A stretch of 52,020 nucleotides of DNA, taken from positions 1 through 52,020 of the forward strand of contig CAYRRM010000021.1 in NCBI GenBank assembly GCA_964426675.1, given 5' to 3'. The stretch comes from DYMC01 sp035406705. Its GTDB lineage: Bacteria > Verrucomicrobiota > Lentisphaeria > Victivallales > GWF2-50-93. Of this stretch, positions 1 to 8,239 are shown piece after piece. The notes beneath the pieces were generated by a model that had not been told where the DNA came from, did no database searches, and worked only from the letters and a program-made list of their open reading frames with translations. Position 1 is the stretch's first letter. Every line of letters begins with the position of its first letter. Made by a program: the position numbers and the translations under genes.

Positions 1-96
1 AAACTTAATCAGAAAGATTTTTTTGTTTGGTTTGAAAAAAATCAACCTGATAATGCAACTGAACTTACTACTGAATTAAGAGGAGATGGCGAATGA
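1..96 (+). CDS. C-terminal end of an unknown protein (partial)
   Basis: Frame 1 is open from the window edge to a TGA at 94-96 and gives the last 31 residues of a protein. The tail is polar and acidic, ending ELRGDGE, with no recognisable motif. Its stop overlaps the comEC ATG (ATGA), so the two are probably translationally coupled in one operon. The AGGAG at 81-85 inside this tail would serve as the comEC ribosome binding site. The function cannot be told from this fragment. Confidence 0.6.
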   Translation, partial: KLNQKDFFVWFEKNQPDNATELTTELRGDGE

Positions 97-2906
97 TATC
101 TATACGCTTGATAGCTATTGGAATTGGTTATATTATTGGAATTATATTCGCTACTTTTTTTAGGCTGAATACAGATTTTTTTAAGATTTTTTTTGGGGGA
201 ACTCTTTTACTGTCAGGTCTAACTTGTTTATTTACACTTTATCGCGAATATAATTGGAAAGAAAATAATTTTTTATTGAGATTTTTTCCTGTTTTAATTC
301 TTGCTTTTTCGGCCGCCATTCTAATTACAAATAATTTTTTATTTTCAAATAATGCTGCAGTCCTCTTTTTCAATAATCTTCCTGATAAGGACAGGGTAAA
401 ACTCAGGGGATTTATTGCTGCTGAACCAGAAATAAGAAGTGATACACGACTTGATTTGAGATTAAGAGTAAAAGAATTTAAAAAAGGTGAAAGATGGATT
501 CCTACAGACTCGGTTGATGTAAGAGTTTCGGTTAATTATCCATACTTTGATAGCGAAAAAGAGGCAATTGTTGCGAAAATCGCAGAATTAGATGCTTATG
601 GTTATTTTATTGAGATATCTGGAATTTACCAAAAAAGCTCGAAACCTCTTAATCCGGGCGGTTTTGATTATGAATCTTTTTTAATGTCAGAAGGTTATAT
701 AGCATCTGTAAAAGTCTTCAGTAAAGATTCACAAAAAGAAGACTATATAAGGATTTTAGAAGAGAGCAGAGGGAATTTTTTCATAGAAACTGCTTTAAAA
801 GCCAAGAAAAGTTTTCTTTCTTCAATTCAGCAAACTATACCTCCTCCTGAATCTTTTTTTGTAAGTGGTGCTGTCTTAGGCACAAGATTTTCAATAAAAG
901 GGCAAGAATACAGAGGTAAATCTATTGAGTATTTTTTCAGACATTCTGGTGTTGGGCATGTCCTGGCTGTTTCCGGGTTGCATGTAAGTGTCGTTTCACT
1001 TCTATTATTTTCTCTGTTCAGAATTACTCGTATAAATCCAAAATATTTTGCACCATTCCTGGTGATTTTACTTTTTTTATTTGCTTTTCTTACTGGAGCA
1101 AGACCCTCAAGTTTGCGTGCTACGATAATGAATTCACTCGTGATTATTTTTTATGTTTATGGGGGAGGAGGTCTGACACAATCAGCCTATACCGGGCTTG
1201 CTTTTTCTTCATTTTTGATTTTGTTACGTCGGCCGATGGCTCTATATTCGCCGGGCTTTTTGCTTTCTTTTGGCGCTGTATTTTCGCTTGTTACACTTAC
1301 TAATCCATTTGACAGGCTTTTAAGAATGTTGAGAGGGGGGAAATTTTTTGCTGGAGTCATTTTTTTCTTGTTATCGATTTATCTAATTTGTATAAAATGG
1401 GAATTTTTTTTGAGAGTTGAAACTATTTTTGCTCTTATTGCTCTTTTCTGGCTTCTTTTGTATTTGGGAGGCAAATTAAATGAAGTTTTCCCCAAAATTA
1501 CTATTGTAAATCCGGATAAATTACCTATATCCATAAGGCTTTTTTTTGCAGCTCAGATTGCAATTCAATTTGGTATGATGATCCCATTAAGTTCATTTTT
1601 CTTCGGACAGTTTCCGGTTGCCGGGATTTTTGTAAATTTTCTGGCAATACCTCTTATTGGTGTGATTGTGCAATTAGGGCTTTTGGGTGGGATGTTAGGT
1701 GTTATCCCTGTAGTTGGGAAACAGCTGGCTCTTATGGTAGGTGCAGCAAATTATGTTTTTGCTAAATTTTTTATCTGGATTGCATATGTAGGTTCTGAAA
1801 TATTTCCATTTCCGGTTACTCCCATTCCAGGCTTGAGGTGGCTTATTATTTATTACCTTTTGCTTGGGATTTTCGCAAGCTCTGGTTTATGGATTAGAAA
1901 AGTCCAGAGTTTATCATTTTTATTGTATAAAAAATATCCTTTGATACAGTCGGTACCCCCTGTTGCGACACTGATAGTATTGATTTCTATTCCTATATAC
2001 AGATATAAAATTTTACCAGATAGAAGAGCTGAGTTGCATTTACTTGCGAATACTTCAAATACAGTTATTTGCATAACTAATTCAGATTATCGACGTGGTG
2101 CCATTTTAATAGGAGGGGGGGATGTTTTTTTTGGGCAGAGTTCTTTAAAATCATTTTTACTCATGAAAAAAAATATTTATATAGAGGATGCTTTTCTTCT
2201 TGGGCATTCTCCTGATTCTGGGATGTCAGCCCTGGCCGAACTAAGTTCTAATTTTCGAATTGATAAAGTTTATTGTCCTAATTTTTATGGTTTGTCAGGA
2301 GCTACTATGCCTTCTTCTTCAATGAAAATGTATTTCAAGGCTATTGGAGAAGATAGGATTTATAATTCTGCACTTGAAGGGAAAAAGTGGGCAATAAATT
2401 ATTATGAATCTTTCGTTAGATTTGCAAATGCACTATCAGGGAAAGTGGAAATTTTTACTCCGCCTGCCTCTTTCAACATATCTGATGGTATCAAAATTGA
2501 GTATCCTCTAAAAGTTTACCGCTCATATTCGCTTCCCATAATAATAAAGTTTAAAAACAAAAAAGTTCTTATTATTCCTGATATAGGTGTAATAAATAAA
2601 ATTCCAAAAGAAGAATTAAATGTAGAAATAGTTGTCCTGGCAGGTCCTACTAAAGCGAACTACAAGTATCATCTGAAATCCATCAGATTTTTACTTGATT
2701 GCGTAAAACCCGAAATAATTTTGTATTGCGTTAATCCTTCATTCGTGGAGCCAGTAATCTTAGAAACCATAGAAGAAAGTTCTGATATACTTGCTAAAGG
2801 AACGGAAAGATTCCTCCGTACAGATAAATGCGGCACAGTAACATTCGTAATTGATGGTGATATACTTTCAGAAAAATTTAAAACTTATGTTCAATATGGA
2901 CATTAA
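93..2906 (+). CDS. comEC: ComEC/Rec2 family DNA-uptake channel protein
   Basis: A 937-residue inner-membrane protein expected to form the channel that passes single-stranded DNA into the cytoplasm during competence. The N-terminus has hydrophobic segments followed by a soluble DUF4131-like region (about 70-215). The Competence domain follows, with the hallmark GHVLAVSGLHVS at about 287-298 and TGARPSSLRA at about 333-342, and many membrane spans to about 620. The C-terminal third is placed like the usual metallo-beta-lactamase domain, but the zinc motif HxHxDH reads HSPDSG (about 704), so it is probably catalytically dead. The start follows AGGAG and overlaps the preceding stop; bioD follows with a short overlap. 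A copy of the 11-bp palindrome lies at 573-583. Family assignment is firm; nuclease activity is doubtful. Confidence 0.9.
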   Translation: MISIRLIAIGIGYIIGIIFATFFRLNTDFFKIFFGGTLLLSGLTCLFTLYREYNWKENNFLLRFFPVLILAFSAAILITNNFLFSNNAAVLFFNNLPDKDRVKLRGFIAAEPEIRSDTRLDLRLRVKEFKKGERWIPTDSVDVRVSVNYPYFDSEKEAIVAKIAELDAYGYFIEISGIYQKSSKPLNPGGFDYESFLMSEGYIASVKVFSKDSQKEDYIRILEESRGNFFIETALKAKKSFLSSIQQTIPPPESFFVSGAVLGTRFSIKGQEYRGKSIEYFFRHSGVGHVLAVSGLHVSVVSLLLFSLFRITRINPKYFAPFLVILLFLFAFLTGARPSSLRATIMNSLVIIFYVYGGGGLTQSAYTGLAFSSFLILLRRPMALYSPGFLLSFGAVFSLVTLTNPFDRLLRMLRGGKFFAGVIFFLLSIYLICIKWEFFLRVETIFALIALFWLLLYLGGKLNEVFPKITIVNPDKLPISIRLFFAAQIAIQFGMMIPLSSFFFGQFPVAGIFVNFLAIPLIGVIVQLGLLGGMLGVIPVVGKQLALMVGAANYVFAKFFIWIAYVGSEIFPFPVTPIPGLRWLIIYYLLLGIFASSGLWIRKVQSLSFLLYKKYPLIQSVPPVATLIVLISIPIYRYKILPDRRAELHLLANTSNTVICITNSDYRRGAILIGGGDVFFGQSSLKSFLLMKKNIYIEDAFLLGHSPDSGMSALAELSSNFRIDKVYCPNFYGLSGATMPSSSMKMYFKAIGEDRIYNSALEGKKWAINYYESFVRFANALSGKVEIFTPPASFNISDGIKIEYPLKVYRSYSLPIIIKFKNKKVLIIPDIGVINKIPKEELNVEIVVLAGPTKANYKYHLKSIRFLLDCVKPEIILYCVNPSFVEPVILETIEESSDILAKGTERFLRTDKCGTVTFVIDGDILSEKFKTYVQYGH

Positions 2907-3558
2907 ACAAAATTTAAATTTCCTATTGAAAAAAAAATCTTATTTTATTTCCGGTATAGGGACTGGTATCGGAAAAACTTTTTCCTGTATTTACTTAGCT
3001 AATCAATTGATAAATTTAGGAAAAAATGTGAGTTATATGAAGCCTGTTCAGACAGGTGCAGAAGATGAATTTCCAGATTTACAAATAGTAAAAAATAAAT
3101 GCCCTAAAATCTTAATCCATAGAAAATATTCTTGCCCTTACACTTTTAAAATTCCTGCTTCACCCTATTTTGCGGCGATTTGCGAAAATCGCAAAATCAG
3201 CATAAATAAAATAAAAAATTCATATAGAAGGTTAAGGGATTTATATCCAGACTCTACTACTCTTATTGAAGGAGCTGGTGGACTGATGGTTCCAATAAAG
3301 ATAAATTTCTTATTTATTGATTTGATAAGAGAACTTTCTTTGCCGGTGATACTTGTTGCTTCTCCTTATTTAGGTGCTATAAATCATACTCTTTTGTCTT
3401 TATTTCTTTTAAAAAAGTATAAAGTAAAGCTCTCAATGCTTGTTTTTTCAATCAATAAGAATGAACTTTCAAAAGTAGAAGAAAATACTTTAGAGACAAT
3501 CCTTAAAATTTCGAAAACAAAAAATTATATAATTGTTCCCTTTCAGAAAAGTGAATGA
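2896..3558 (+). CDS. bioD: dethiobiotin synthetase
   Basis: ATP-dependent carboxylase that closes the ureido ring of dethiobiotin from 7,8-diaminopelargonate and CO2 in biotin synthesis. The protein has the P-loop GIGTGIGKT at about 21-29, the family signature KPVQTG at about 46-51, and EGAGGLMVPI at about 125-134. At about 220 residues the length is normal. The frame is open upstream to 2851, but that part overlaps comEC. ATG codons at 2887 and 2896 both precede the conserved core without a clear ribosome binding site, and 2896 is chosen as the more compact start. No other biotin gene is nearby, so bioA, bioB and bioF must lie elsewhere. The gene ends about 50 bases from the convergent flavoprotein gene. 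Confidence 0.88.
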   Translation: MDIKQNLNFLLKKKSYFISGIGTGIGKTFSCIYLANQLINLGKNVSYMKPVQTGAEDEFPDLQIVKNKCPKILIHRKYSCPYTFKIPASPYFAAICENRKISINKIKNSYRRLRDLYPDSTTLIEGAGGLMVPIKINFLFIDLIRELSLPVILVASPYLGAINHTLLSLFLLKKYKVKLSMLVFSINKNELSKVEENTLETILKISKTKNYIIVPFQKSE

Positions 3559-3608
3559 CACTTTGAATTTTCTGTTTGAGTTTTCTCTGGATATAAATTT
3601 TAGCAAAA

Positions 3609-5597
3609 TTAGTTGTATATTTTGCCTTCCCTATATGCTGTCCAGGCATTTTCAAACCATGCGTCTGAACTTGGGAGCGGGTGCCGTTCTACCCACTTAG
3701 ATACTATTTTATTTTTTCCTTCTGGTATAGTTTCAAGAACTTTTTCTTTAAAACTTTCATCTTCTTGAGAAAATCGCCATTCATCGTCTAAGGCTGAATG
3801 TGCTTTTATTCCATTTTTATCGAGAACTAATGCTGATCCTCTACTTCCTACTCCACTTTTCACTGCGAATAGTATTGCTTCAAGATAGACACAGTGAGCG
3901 AAACAGAGCTGAATATTTCTTAATGCTTCCGTGAGTGCTTTTTTACCTTTTGCACTTGAACCTTCTTTTTGTAGATCATCCCATAATTTCCATGCATCTT
4001 TCACAGCGGATTCCAGGTTATTTAATTTTCTTATATGCGCTGCATTTTCCGACATTCTTTCCTGTATTTCCATTCTTACTTTTTGCCAGTTTTTTTTCGC
4101 TTTAATATTTTTCTCTATATTATAAAAGACTTCGATTAGTTTTTTTTCTGCCTCTTTTATGGCATTTTCTATTTTCAAAGATTCTCTTTTATATTTGTGG
4201 GCAATATATTCCGCTGCTCTGAATGCCCCTACCTGTCCTGAATTTAGAGCAGAACCTCCAGGTCGATAAACCCCGTGAGAGCCGTTGACCTCACCTATAG
4301 GAAAGAGGTGTTTTATATTTTCTGATTCCCACCATATATTTCCAGCGAGTCCACCGTTATTATGTTGTGCACATACTGCAATTTCGAGAGGTTCTCTACG
4401 GATATCAATTCCATGATCCAGATATAAGTCAATTGCTGGTTGATTCATTTTTGCGAGTCTTTCTATCGGGGTGCCAAATAGAGCATTTGATTTTTTAAGG
4501 TAAGTTTTTGCCTCTTCACTGAGTGAATCAAAGGAAAAGTCTTTACAATTGGAACGGAAATCGAGGAAAACCCTTCTGCCTCTTATTACCGTTTCTATGT
4601 ATACAAGGATATCTACTATTGATGAACCACCAATGACTTTACGAGGATCAAAAGGCCATTGGTACCCTTTAAGGAATATCATACTGTTCATTTCACCAGT
4701 TGTACTAAAATAATCTCTCATAAATTCTCTTTCGTCGCTTTTTCCATCAGATGCTGTGCTTATGAATTTAGGGATTACCTGCATGTAGGTTCCAGAAACA
4801 TTCCAGCGGAATTTTGTAGATGCTAATCCATATTGAGATTCGGGTAAATTTCTGGCCTTTGCGCCCTCTATCAGGGCAAGCCCGATTGCGCCAGTGTGTA
4901 CTGACGGATACACACTCGTTTTGTATAGTCCTCCAGGACCACCAACAGCAAAAATCAGGTTTTCACAGAAATAAATTTCTATTGAGTCTTCTATTGGTTT
5001 ATTGTTTGAATTATCTATTGTAATTAAACCGCATGCTCGTTTTACTTTTTTTTCCTTAATTGTTAAAAGCGATATTGCAACTCGTTTTTCTCTGATTTCA
5101 ACAGGTCTTTTTTTTAATTCTTTGATTAATGCGCGGCACATTTCTCTTGAAGTATATGGACCCACTGATGTAGCTCTCTGAAGAGGATCATGGTCTGTTT
5201 TATATCCTACATATTGTCCGTATTTATCTGTTGGGAAGGGAACTCCGAGGTTTACAAGATTTAAAAATGCCCTTGCGGAAAGACTTGCTTCTACCATTGC
5301 AATATCTCCATGCATGGAGCCACCGTTGAAGAATGATTCTGCAAGAGCCATTGGAGAATCTTTCTCGGAACCAAAAATTCCCAATTTATAATATGTTTGT
5401 TTATCACTTCCAGTGTTAATAGATGTGCCTTTATCGAGTCCTTCAGTTATAAGACAAATATTTTTAACACCTTCGCTATCAAGTCTAATGGCGGCGTTAA
5501 GTCCTGCAGCACCGCTGCCTAATACTATGCTGTGGTAATAGTTTGGGGTGATAACAATTTTCTTTCCATTTACTTTTAGCGTTATATTTTTTTTCAT
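3609..5597 (-). CDS. FAD-dependent oxidoreductase, fumarate reductase / SDH flavoprotein superfamily
   Basis: A 662-residue flavoprotein. The FAD dinucleotide-binding motif GSGAAGLNAA sits at about 27-36, FAVGGPGGLY lies near 215, and the C-terminal flavin-cap signature HNNGGLAGN to RPGGSALNSGQVGA lies at about 413-455. This is the architecture of SdhA, FrdA and L-aspartate oxidase, followed by a helical C-terminal domain. No iron-sulfur or membrane-anchor partner is adjacent, and there is no signal peptide, so a soluble cytoplasmic enzyme is likely. It starts 22 bases after the XRE-cupin regulator, with AGGAG upstream, so the two share a transcript. The context suggests oxidation or reduction of a sugar-acid or cyclitol intermediate. 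The substrate is unknown, and naming it SdhA or NadB would be unsupported. Confidence 0.8.
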   Translation of the reverse strand: MKKNITLKVNGKKIVITPNYYHSIVLGSGAAGLNAAIRLDSEGVKNICLITEGLDKGTSINTGSDKQTYYKLGIFGSEKDSPMALAESFFNGGSMHGDIAMVEASLSARAFLNLVNLGVPFPTDKYGQYVGYKTDHDPLQRATSVGPYTSREMCRALIKELKKRPVEIREKRVAISLLTIKEKKVKRACGLITIDNSNNKPIEDSIEIYFCENLIFAVGGPGGLYKTSVYPSVHTGAIGLALIEGAKARNLPESQYGLASTKFRWNVSGTYMQVIPKFISTASDGKSDEREFMRDYFSTTGEMNSMIFLKGYQWPFDPRKVIGGSSIVDILVYIETVIRGRRVFLDFRSNCKDFSFDSLSEEAKTYLKKSNALFGTPIERLAKMNQPAIDLYLDHGIDIRREPLEIAVCAQHNNGGLAGNIWWESENIKHLFPIGEVNGSHGVYRPGGSALNSGQVGAFRAAEYIAHKYKRESLKIENAIKEAEKKLIEVFYNIEKNIKAKKNWQKVRMEIQERMSENAAHIRKLNNLESAVKDAWKLWDDLQKEGSSAKGKKALTEALRNIQLCFAHCVYLEAILFAVKSGVGSRGSALVLDKNGIKAHSALDDEWRFSQEDESFKEKVLETIPEGKNKIVSKWVERHPLPSSDAWFENAWTAYREGKIYN

Positions 5598-5619
5598 TTT
5601 TTTTCTCCTATTAATAAAT

Positions 5620-6186
5620 TTAATATTTTTTTTCTTTTGCTAAGTGCACAATAAGAATTTCTGAACTTTCGAATGCTTTGTATGAATGTTCAAGAGACGC
5701 ATCAAATTGTGCACAATCTCCATTGGTTAGGACTTCTTCTACCCTTCCTATAAATAATTTAATTTTACCTTTTCTTACCCAGCAAAGCTCGTAGTCATCT
5801 CGATGAATTTCAGGTCTAAAAATCTCTTCTCCTTTTTTCGCTTCGATTATCGCTACACGAATATTTGGATAGGAAACTTCTTCATATTTAAGTTTTCCTT
5901 TTTTCTTGATATAAGCTCGTTTTCTGTCAGAATATTTTCTCTCTGCCGCTCTTAAGAGCTCTGATGCTTCTATCCCAAATGACGAAGACAGTCTTACAAG
6001 TGTTGTAAGTTCCGCAAAGCATTTATTTCTTTCTAATTTGGAAATTGTTGAGACGGGGACTCCTGAATTTTTTGATAATTCAGTTATTGTGTATGATTTT
6101 CTTTTGCGAAATTCGCGAAGTATAGAAAAATCATAAATAGAAGCCAAATCTTTTATTTTGATTTTTTTTTCAGATTTTTTATTCAT
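5620..6186 (-). CDS. XRE-family transcriptional regulator with C-terminal cupin domain
   Basis: A 188-residue regulator with an XRE helix-turn-helix at about 15-70 (ITELSKNSGVPVSTISKLER) and a cupin sensor domain at about 110-185 (HRDDYELCWVRKGKIKLFIG). Proteins of this design usually repress a neighbouring catabolic operon and respond to a small carboxylate or sugar acid. The frame is open to 6255, but a start there would lie upstream of the -10 box at 6245-6250. The ATG at 6186 is therefore the supported start, although its ribosome binding site is weak. The gene is divergent from the aldolase operon and leads the flavoprotein gene. A palindrome copy (6116-6126) lies within the HTH-coding part. 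Confidence 0.82.
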   Translation of the reverse strand: MNKKSEKKIKIKDLASIYDFSILREFRKRKSYTITELSKNSGVPVSTISKLERNKCFAELTTLVRLSSSFGIEASELLRAAERKYSDRKRAYIKKKGKLKYEEVSYPNIRVAIIEAKKGEEIFRPEIHRDDYELCWVRKGKIKLFIGRVEEVLTNGDCAQFDASLEHSYKAFESSEILIVHLAKEKKY

Positions 6187-6244
6187 TTTGATTTGACTTT
6201 TTTTTCTTATGATATAAAATTTAATTAAAAATTTATATTTAAAG

Positions 6245-6272
6245 AATATAATCACTTATCTTTAGATGTCAA
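6245..6272 (-). promoter_or_regulatory. sigma70-type promoter of the XRE-cupin regulator
   Basis: On the minus strand, TTGACA (6272-6267) is followed after 16 bases by TATATT (6250-6245). The transcript would start near 6238 and give a leader of about 50 bases before the ATG at 6186. Confidence 0.6.
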
Positions 6273-6285
6273 GTTAATATTGGGG

Positions 6286-6298
6286 TTTAATTATTAAA
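6286..6298. promoter_or_regulatory. possible operator, perfect 13-bp AT palindrome
   Basis: TTTAAT-T-ATTAAA lies 15 bases upstream of the aldolase ATG, in the control region shared by the divergent genes. Its placement suits a regulator site, but such palindromes are common in AT-rich DNA. Confidence 0.25.
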
Positions 6299-6313
6299 AA
6301 ATTGGGTGAAAAA

Positions 6314-6964
6314 ATGAAAGTAAATGAGAGAATAAAAAATGTAGTTGAGTTTCTTTTTAAGTACAGGATTGTACCGGTTCTAATTTTACCTGACATTGAG
6401 AGAGGATTGAAAGTCTGTGAGATTTTGCTTGAAAATTCTTTGCCGGTAGCCGAAATTACGTTCAGGACGTCCGTTGCCGCCAGTATAATAAAGGAAGTTT
6501 CAAAGAGATTTCCTGAAATTTTATTAGGAGCCGGGACTATTCTAAACGTAGACGACTTAAAAGTGGCAGTTGATGCCGGAGCAAAATTTGCTGTTTCTCC
6601 CGGAACAAATCCTAAAATATTGGCTGAATCCGTCAATCTCGAGATGCCCTTTTTTCCTGGAATATCGACGCCTTCTGATATAGAAAGAGCTCTTGAATTT
6701 AACTGTAAGATTTTTAAATTTTTCCCTGCTGAACCGCTTGGTGGACTAAAAATGCTTAATTCTATTGCTGCACCGTATCGTCATCTCGGTGTAAAATTTA
6801 TTCCTCTTGGCGGTATAAATCTTCAGAATATGCAGGAATATTTGAAAAGTCAGGATGTTATTGCGATTGGTGGTTCATGGTTACTTGAGAAAGATATTCT
6901 TGAAAATGAAAATTGGGCAAGATTTTCAGAAAATATAAAACTTGCAATTTTAAGAAAAATCTAA
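6314..6964 (+). CDS. eda: KDPG/KHG-type 2-keto-3-deoxy sugar-acid aldolase
   Basis: A class I aldolase of the Eda family, splitting a 2-keto-3-deoxy-6-phospho sugar acid or a related keto acid into pyruvate and an aldehyde. The barrel shows AEITFRTS at about 44-51 (Glu and Arg of the active site), GAGT near 77, FPGISTPSD near 117 and KFFPAE at about 134-139, whose Lys forms the Schiff base. At about 216 residues the length is normal. The frame is open from a TTG at 6302, but the ATG at 6314, preceded by GGGTGA, is the better start. It is the first gene of a four-gene plus-strand operon. The exact substrate cannot be told from sequence. Confidence 0.87.
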   Translation: MKVNERIKNVVEFLFKYRIVPVLILPDIERGLKVCEILLENSLPVAEITFRTSVAASIIKEVSKRFPEILLGAGTILNVDDLKVAVDAGAKFAVSPGTNPKILAESVNLEMPFFPGISTPSDIERALEFNCKIFKFFPAEPLGGLKMLNSIAAPYRHLGVKFIPLGGINLQNMQEYLKSQDVIAIGGSWLLEKDILENENWARFSENIKLAILRKI

Positions 6965-6981
6965 AAAATAAGGAGAGTTAA

Positions 6982-7755
6982 ATGAAGGATAAAGTGGCCC
7001 TTATAACTGGAGCAGCTAGAGGTATAGGCTTTGGCATAGCTATGAAGTTTGCTTCAGAAGGTTACGACATAGTTATAGCTGATATTCAGGATCAAGAAAG
7101 AGTAGAGGAGAATCTAAAAAAAATATCTAATTTAGGGCGAAAAGTTCTATATTGTAAATCTAATATCGCATTATCAAAAGACCGCAATGAACTTGTTAAT
7201 AAAATAAAAGAACAGTTTGGAAGGTTGAATGTGCTTGTAAATAATGCCGGCATTGCCCCTGCTGTGAGAGCTGATATTCTTGAGGCTACTGAGGAAAGTT
7301 ATGAGCAAGTAATGAAGGTTAATTTACAGGGGCCATACTTTTTAACACAATTGGTAGCAAGGTATTTTATTGAACAAAAGAAAATTGATTCAGGATTTTC
7401 CGCATGTATAATTAATATATCTTCTATTTCTGCTGAAACTGCATCTATAAGTAGAGGAGAATATTGTATTTCAAAAGCTGGAATGAGTATGATGACAAAA
7501 CTTTACGCAGTAAGGCTTGCTGAATTTGACATTCCTGTTTTTGAAATCAGACCTGGTATAATAATGACTGATATGACAAGTGCAGTAAAGGATAAATATG
7601 ATAAATTGATTGCAGAAGGTTTGCTTCTCCAGAAAAGGTGGGGACAACCTGAAGATATAGCCAAAACAGCACTAATGATGGCTCGTGGAGATATTGCGTA
7701 TTCCACTGGACAGGTTGTATACGTTGATGGCGGATTTTCTATATCTCGTTTATAA
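6982..7755 (+). CDS. SDR-family NAD(P)-dependent dehydrogenase
   Basis: A 257-residue classical short-chain dehydrogenase. It has the cofactor motif TGAARGIG at 9-16, NNAG near 86-89, the catalytic Ser in NISSIS near 148, the YCISK triad (Tyr-x-x-x-Lys) at about 160-164, and the closing VDGG near 250. An Asp at the end of beta-2 (VIADIQD) suggests NAD rather than NADP. Enzymes of this type are often labelled FabG, but the position between an aldolase and a cupin points to oxidation of a sugar or sugar-acid hydroxyl. The start follows AGGAG. It is separated by 17 bases from the aldolase and 21 from the cupin gene. Confidence 0.85.
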   Translation: MKDKVALITGAARGIGFGIAMKFASEGYDIVIADIQDQERVEENLKKISNLGRKVLYCKSNIALSKDRNELVNKIKEQFGRLNVLVNNAGIAPAVRADILEATEESYEQVMKVNLQGPYFLTQLVARYFIEQKKIDSGFSACIINISSISAETASISRGEYCISKAGMSMMTKLYAVRLAEFDIPVFEIRPGIIMTDMTSAVKDKYDKLIAEGLLLQKRWGQPEDIAKTALMMARGDIAYSTGQVVYVDGGFSISRL

Positions 7756-7776
7756 TTTGAAGGAGGGGAAATTTGT

Positions 7777-8211
7777 ATGATAATAATTTCAGATTTAAAA
7801 AAAATAGAAGGAAGAGTCTATCCTGCTGGTAGGAGAACACAAAATATTGTTGGAGGCGTTGCCCCAATAAAAGCCACAAATTTTTCTATGGGGTTTGTTA
7901 CTCTCTTTCCAGAAGGACAGGTTCCATGGCATAATCAGGAACAGGAAGAGGTGTATTTTTTGCTTGAGGGGAGAGCTGAATTTTGTCTTGGGGAAGAAAA
8001 AATCATCTTGAATTCAGGAGAAGCTGCTTACATTCCTCCTGGGGTTTTCCATCAGATTACTAATATTGGTGAGGCAGAAGCAAAAATGATTTATGTGTAT
8101 GGTCCTGCGGGTGATGTAGCACATTGGAAGCAAGAACTTGATGGGACTCTTCCAAAAGCTGGGATAGATGTCCCGCCACTACCTGAAGGAGCCAAAAAAC
8201 AGAAAGTCTGA
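7777..8211 (+). CDS. small single-domain cupin protein
   Basis: A 144-residue cupin. Motif 1 runs from WHNQEQEEVYFLLEG (about 50-64), with metal ligands His and Glu. Motif 2 is YIPPGVFHQITNIG (about 85-98), with the second His. Such proteins act as sugar or sugar-acid isomerases, lyases or oxygenases, or as binding proteins. The gene is flanked by AGGAGGGG upstream and lies 28 bases ahead of the Gfo/Idh dehydrogenase, so it belongs to the operon. The reaction is not identifiable. Confidence 0.8.
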   Translation: MIIISDLKKIEGRVYPAGRRTQNIVGGVAPIKATNFSMGFVTLFPEGQVPWHNQEQEEVYFLLEGRAEFCLGEEKIILNSGEAAYIPPGVFHQITNIGEAEAKMIYVYGPAGDVAHWKQELDGTLPKAGIDVPPLPEGAKKQKV

Positions 8212-8239
8212 AAAAAGCATATAAAAAGGAGAAAAAATA

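Noticed and set aside
6187..6255. Upstream extension of the XRE-cupin regulator to 6255
   Set aside because: It would start upstream of the -10 box, and its Lys/Ile/Phe-rich residues look like translated AT-rich leader.
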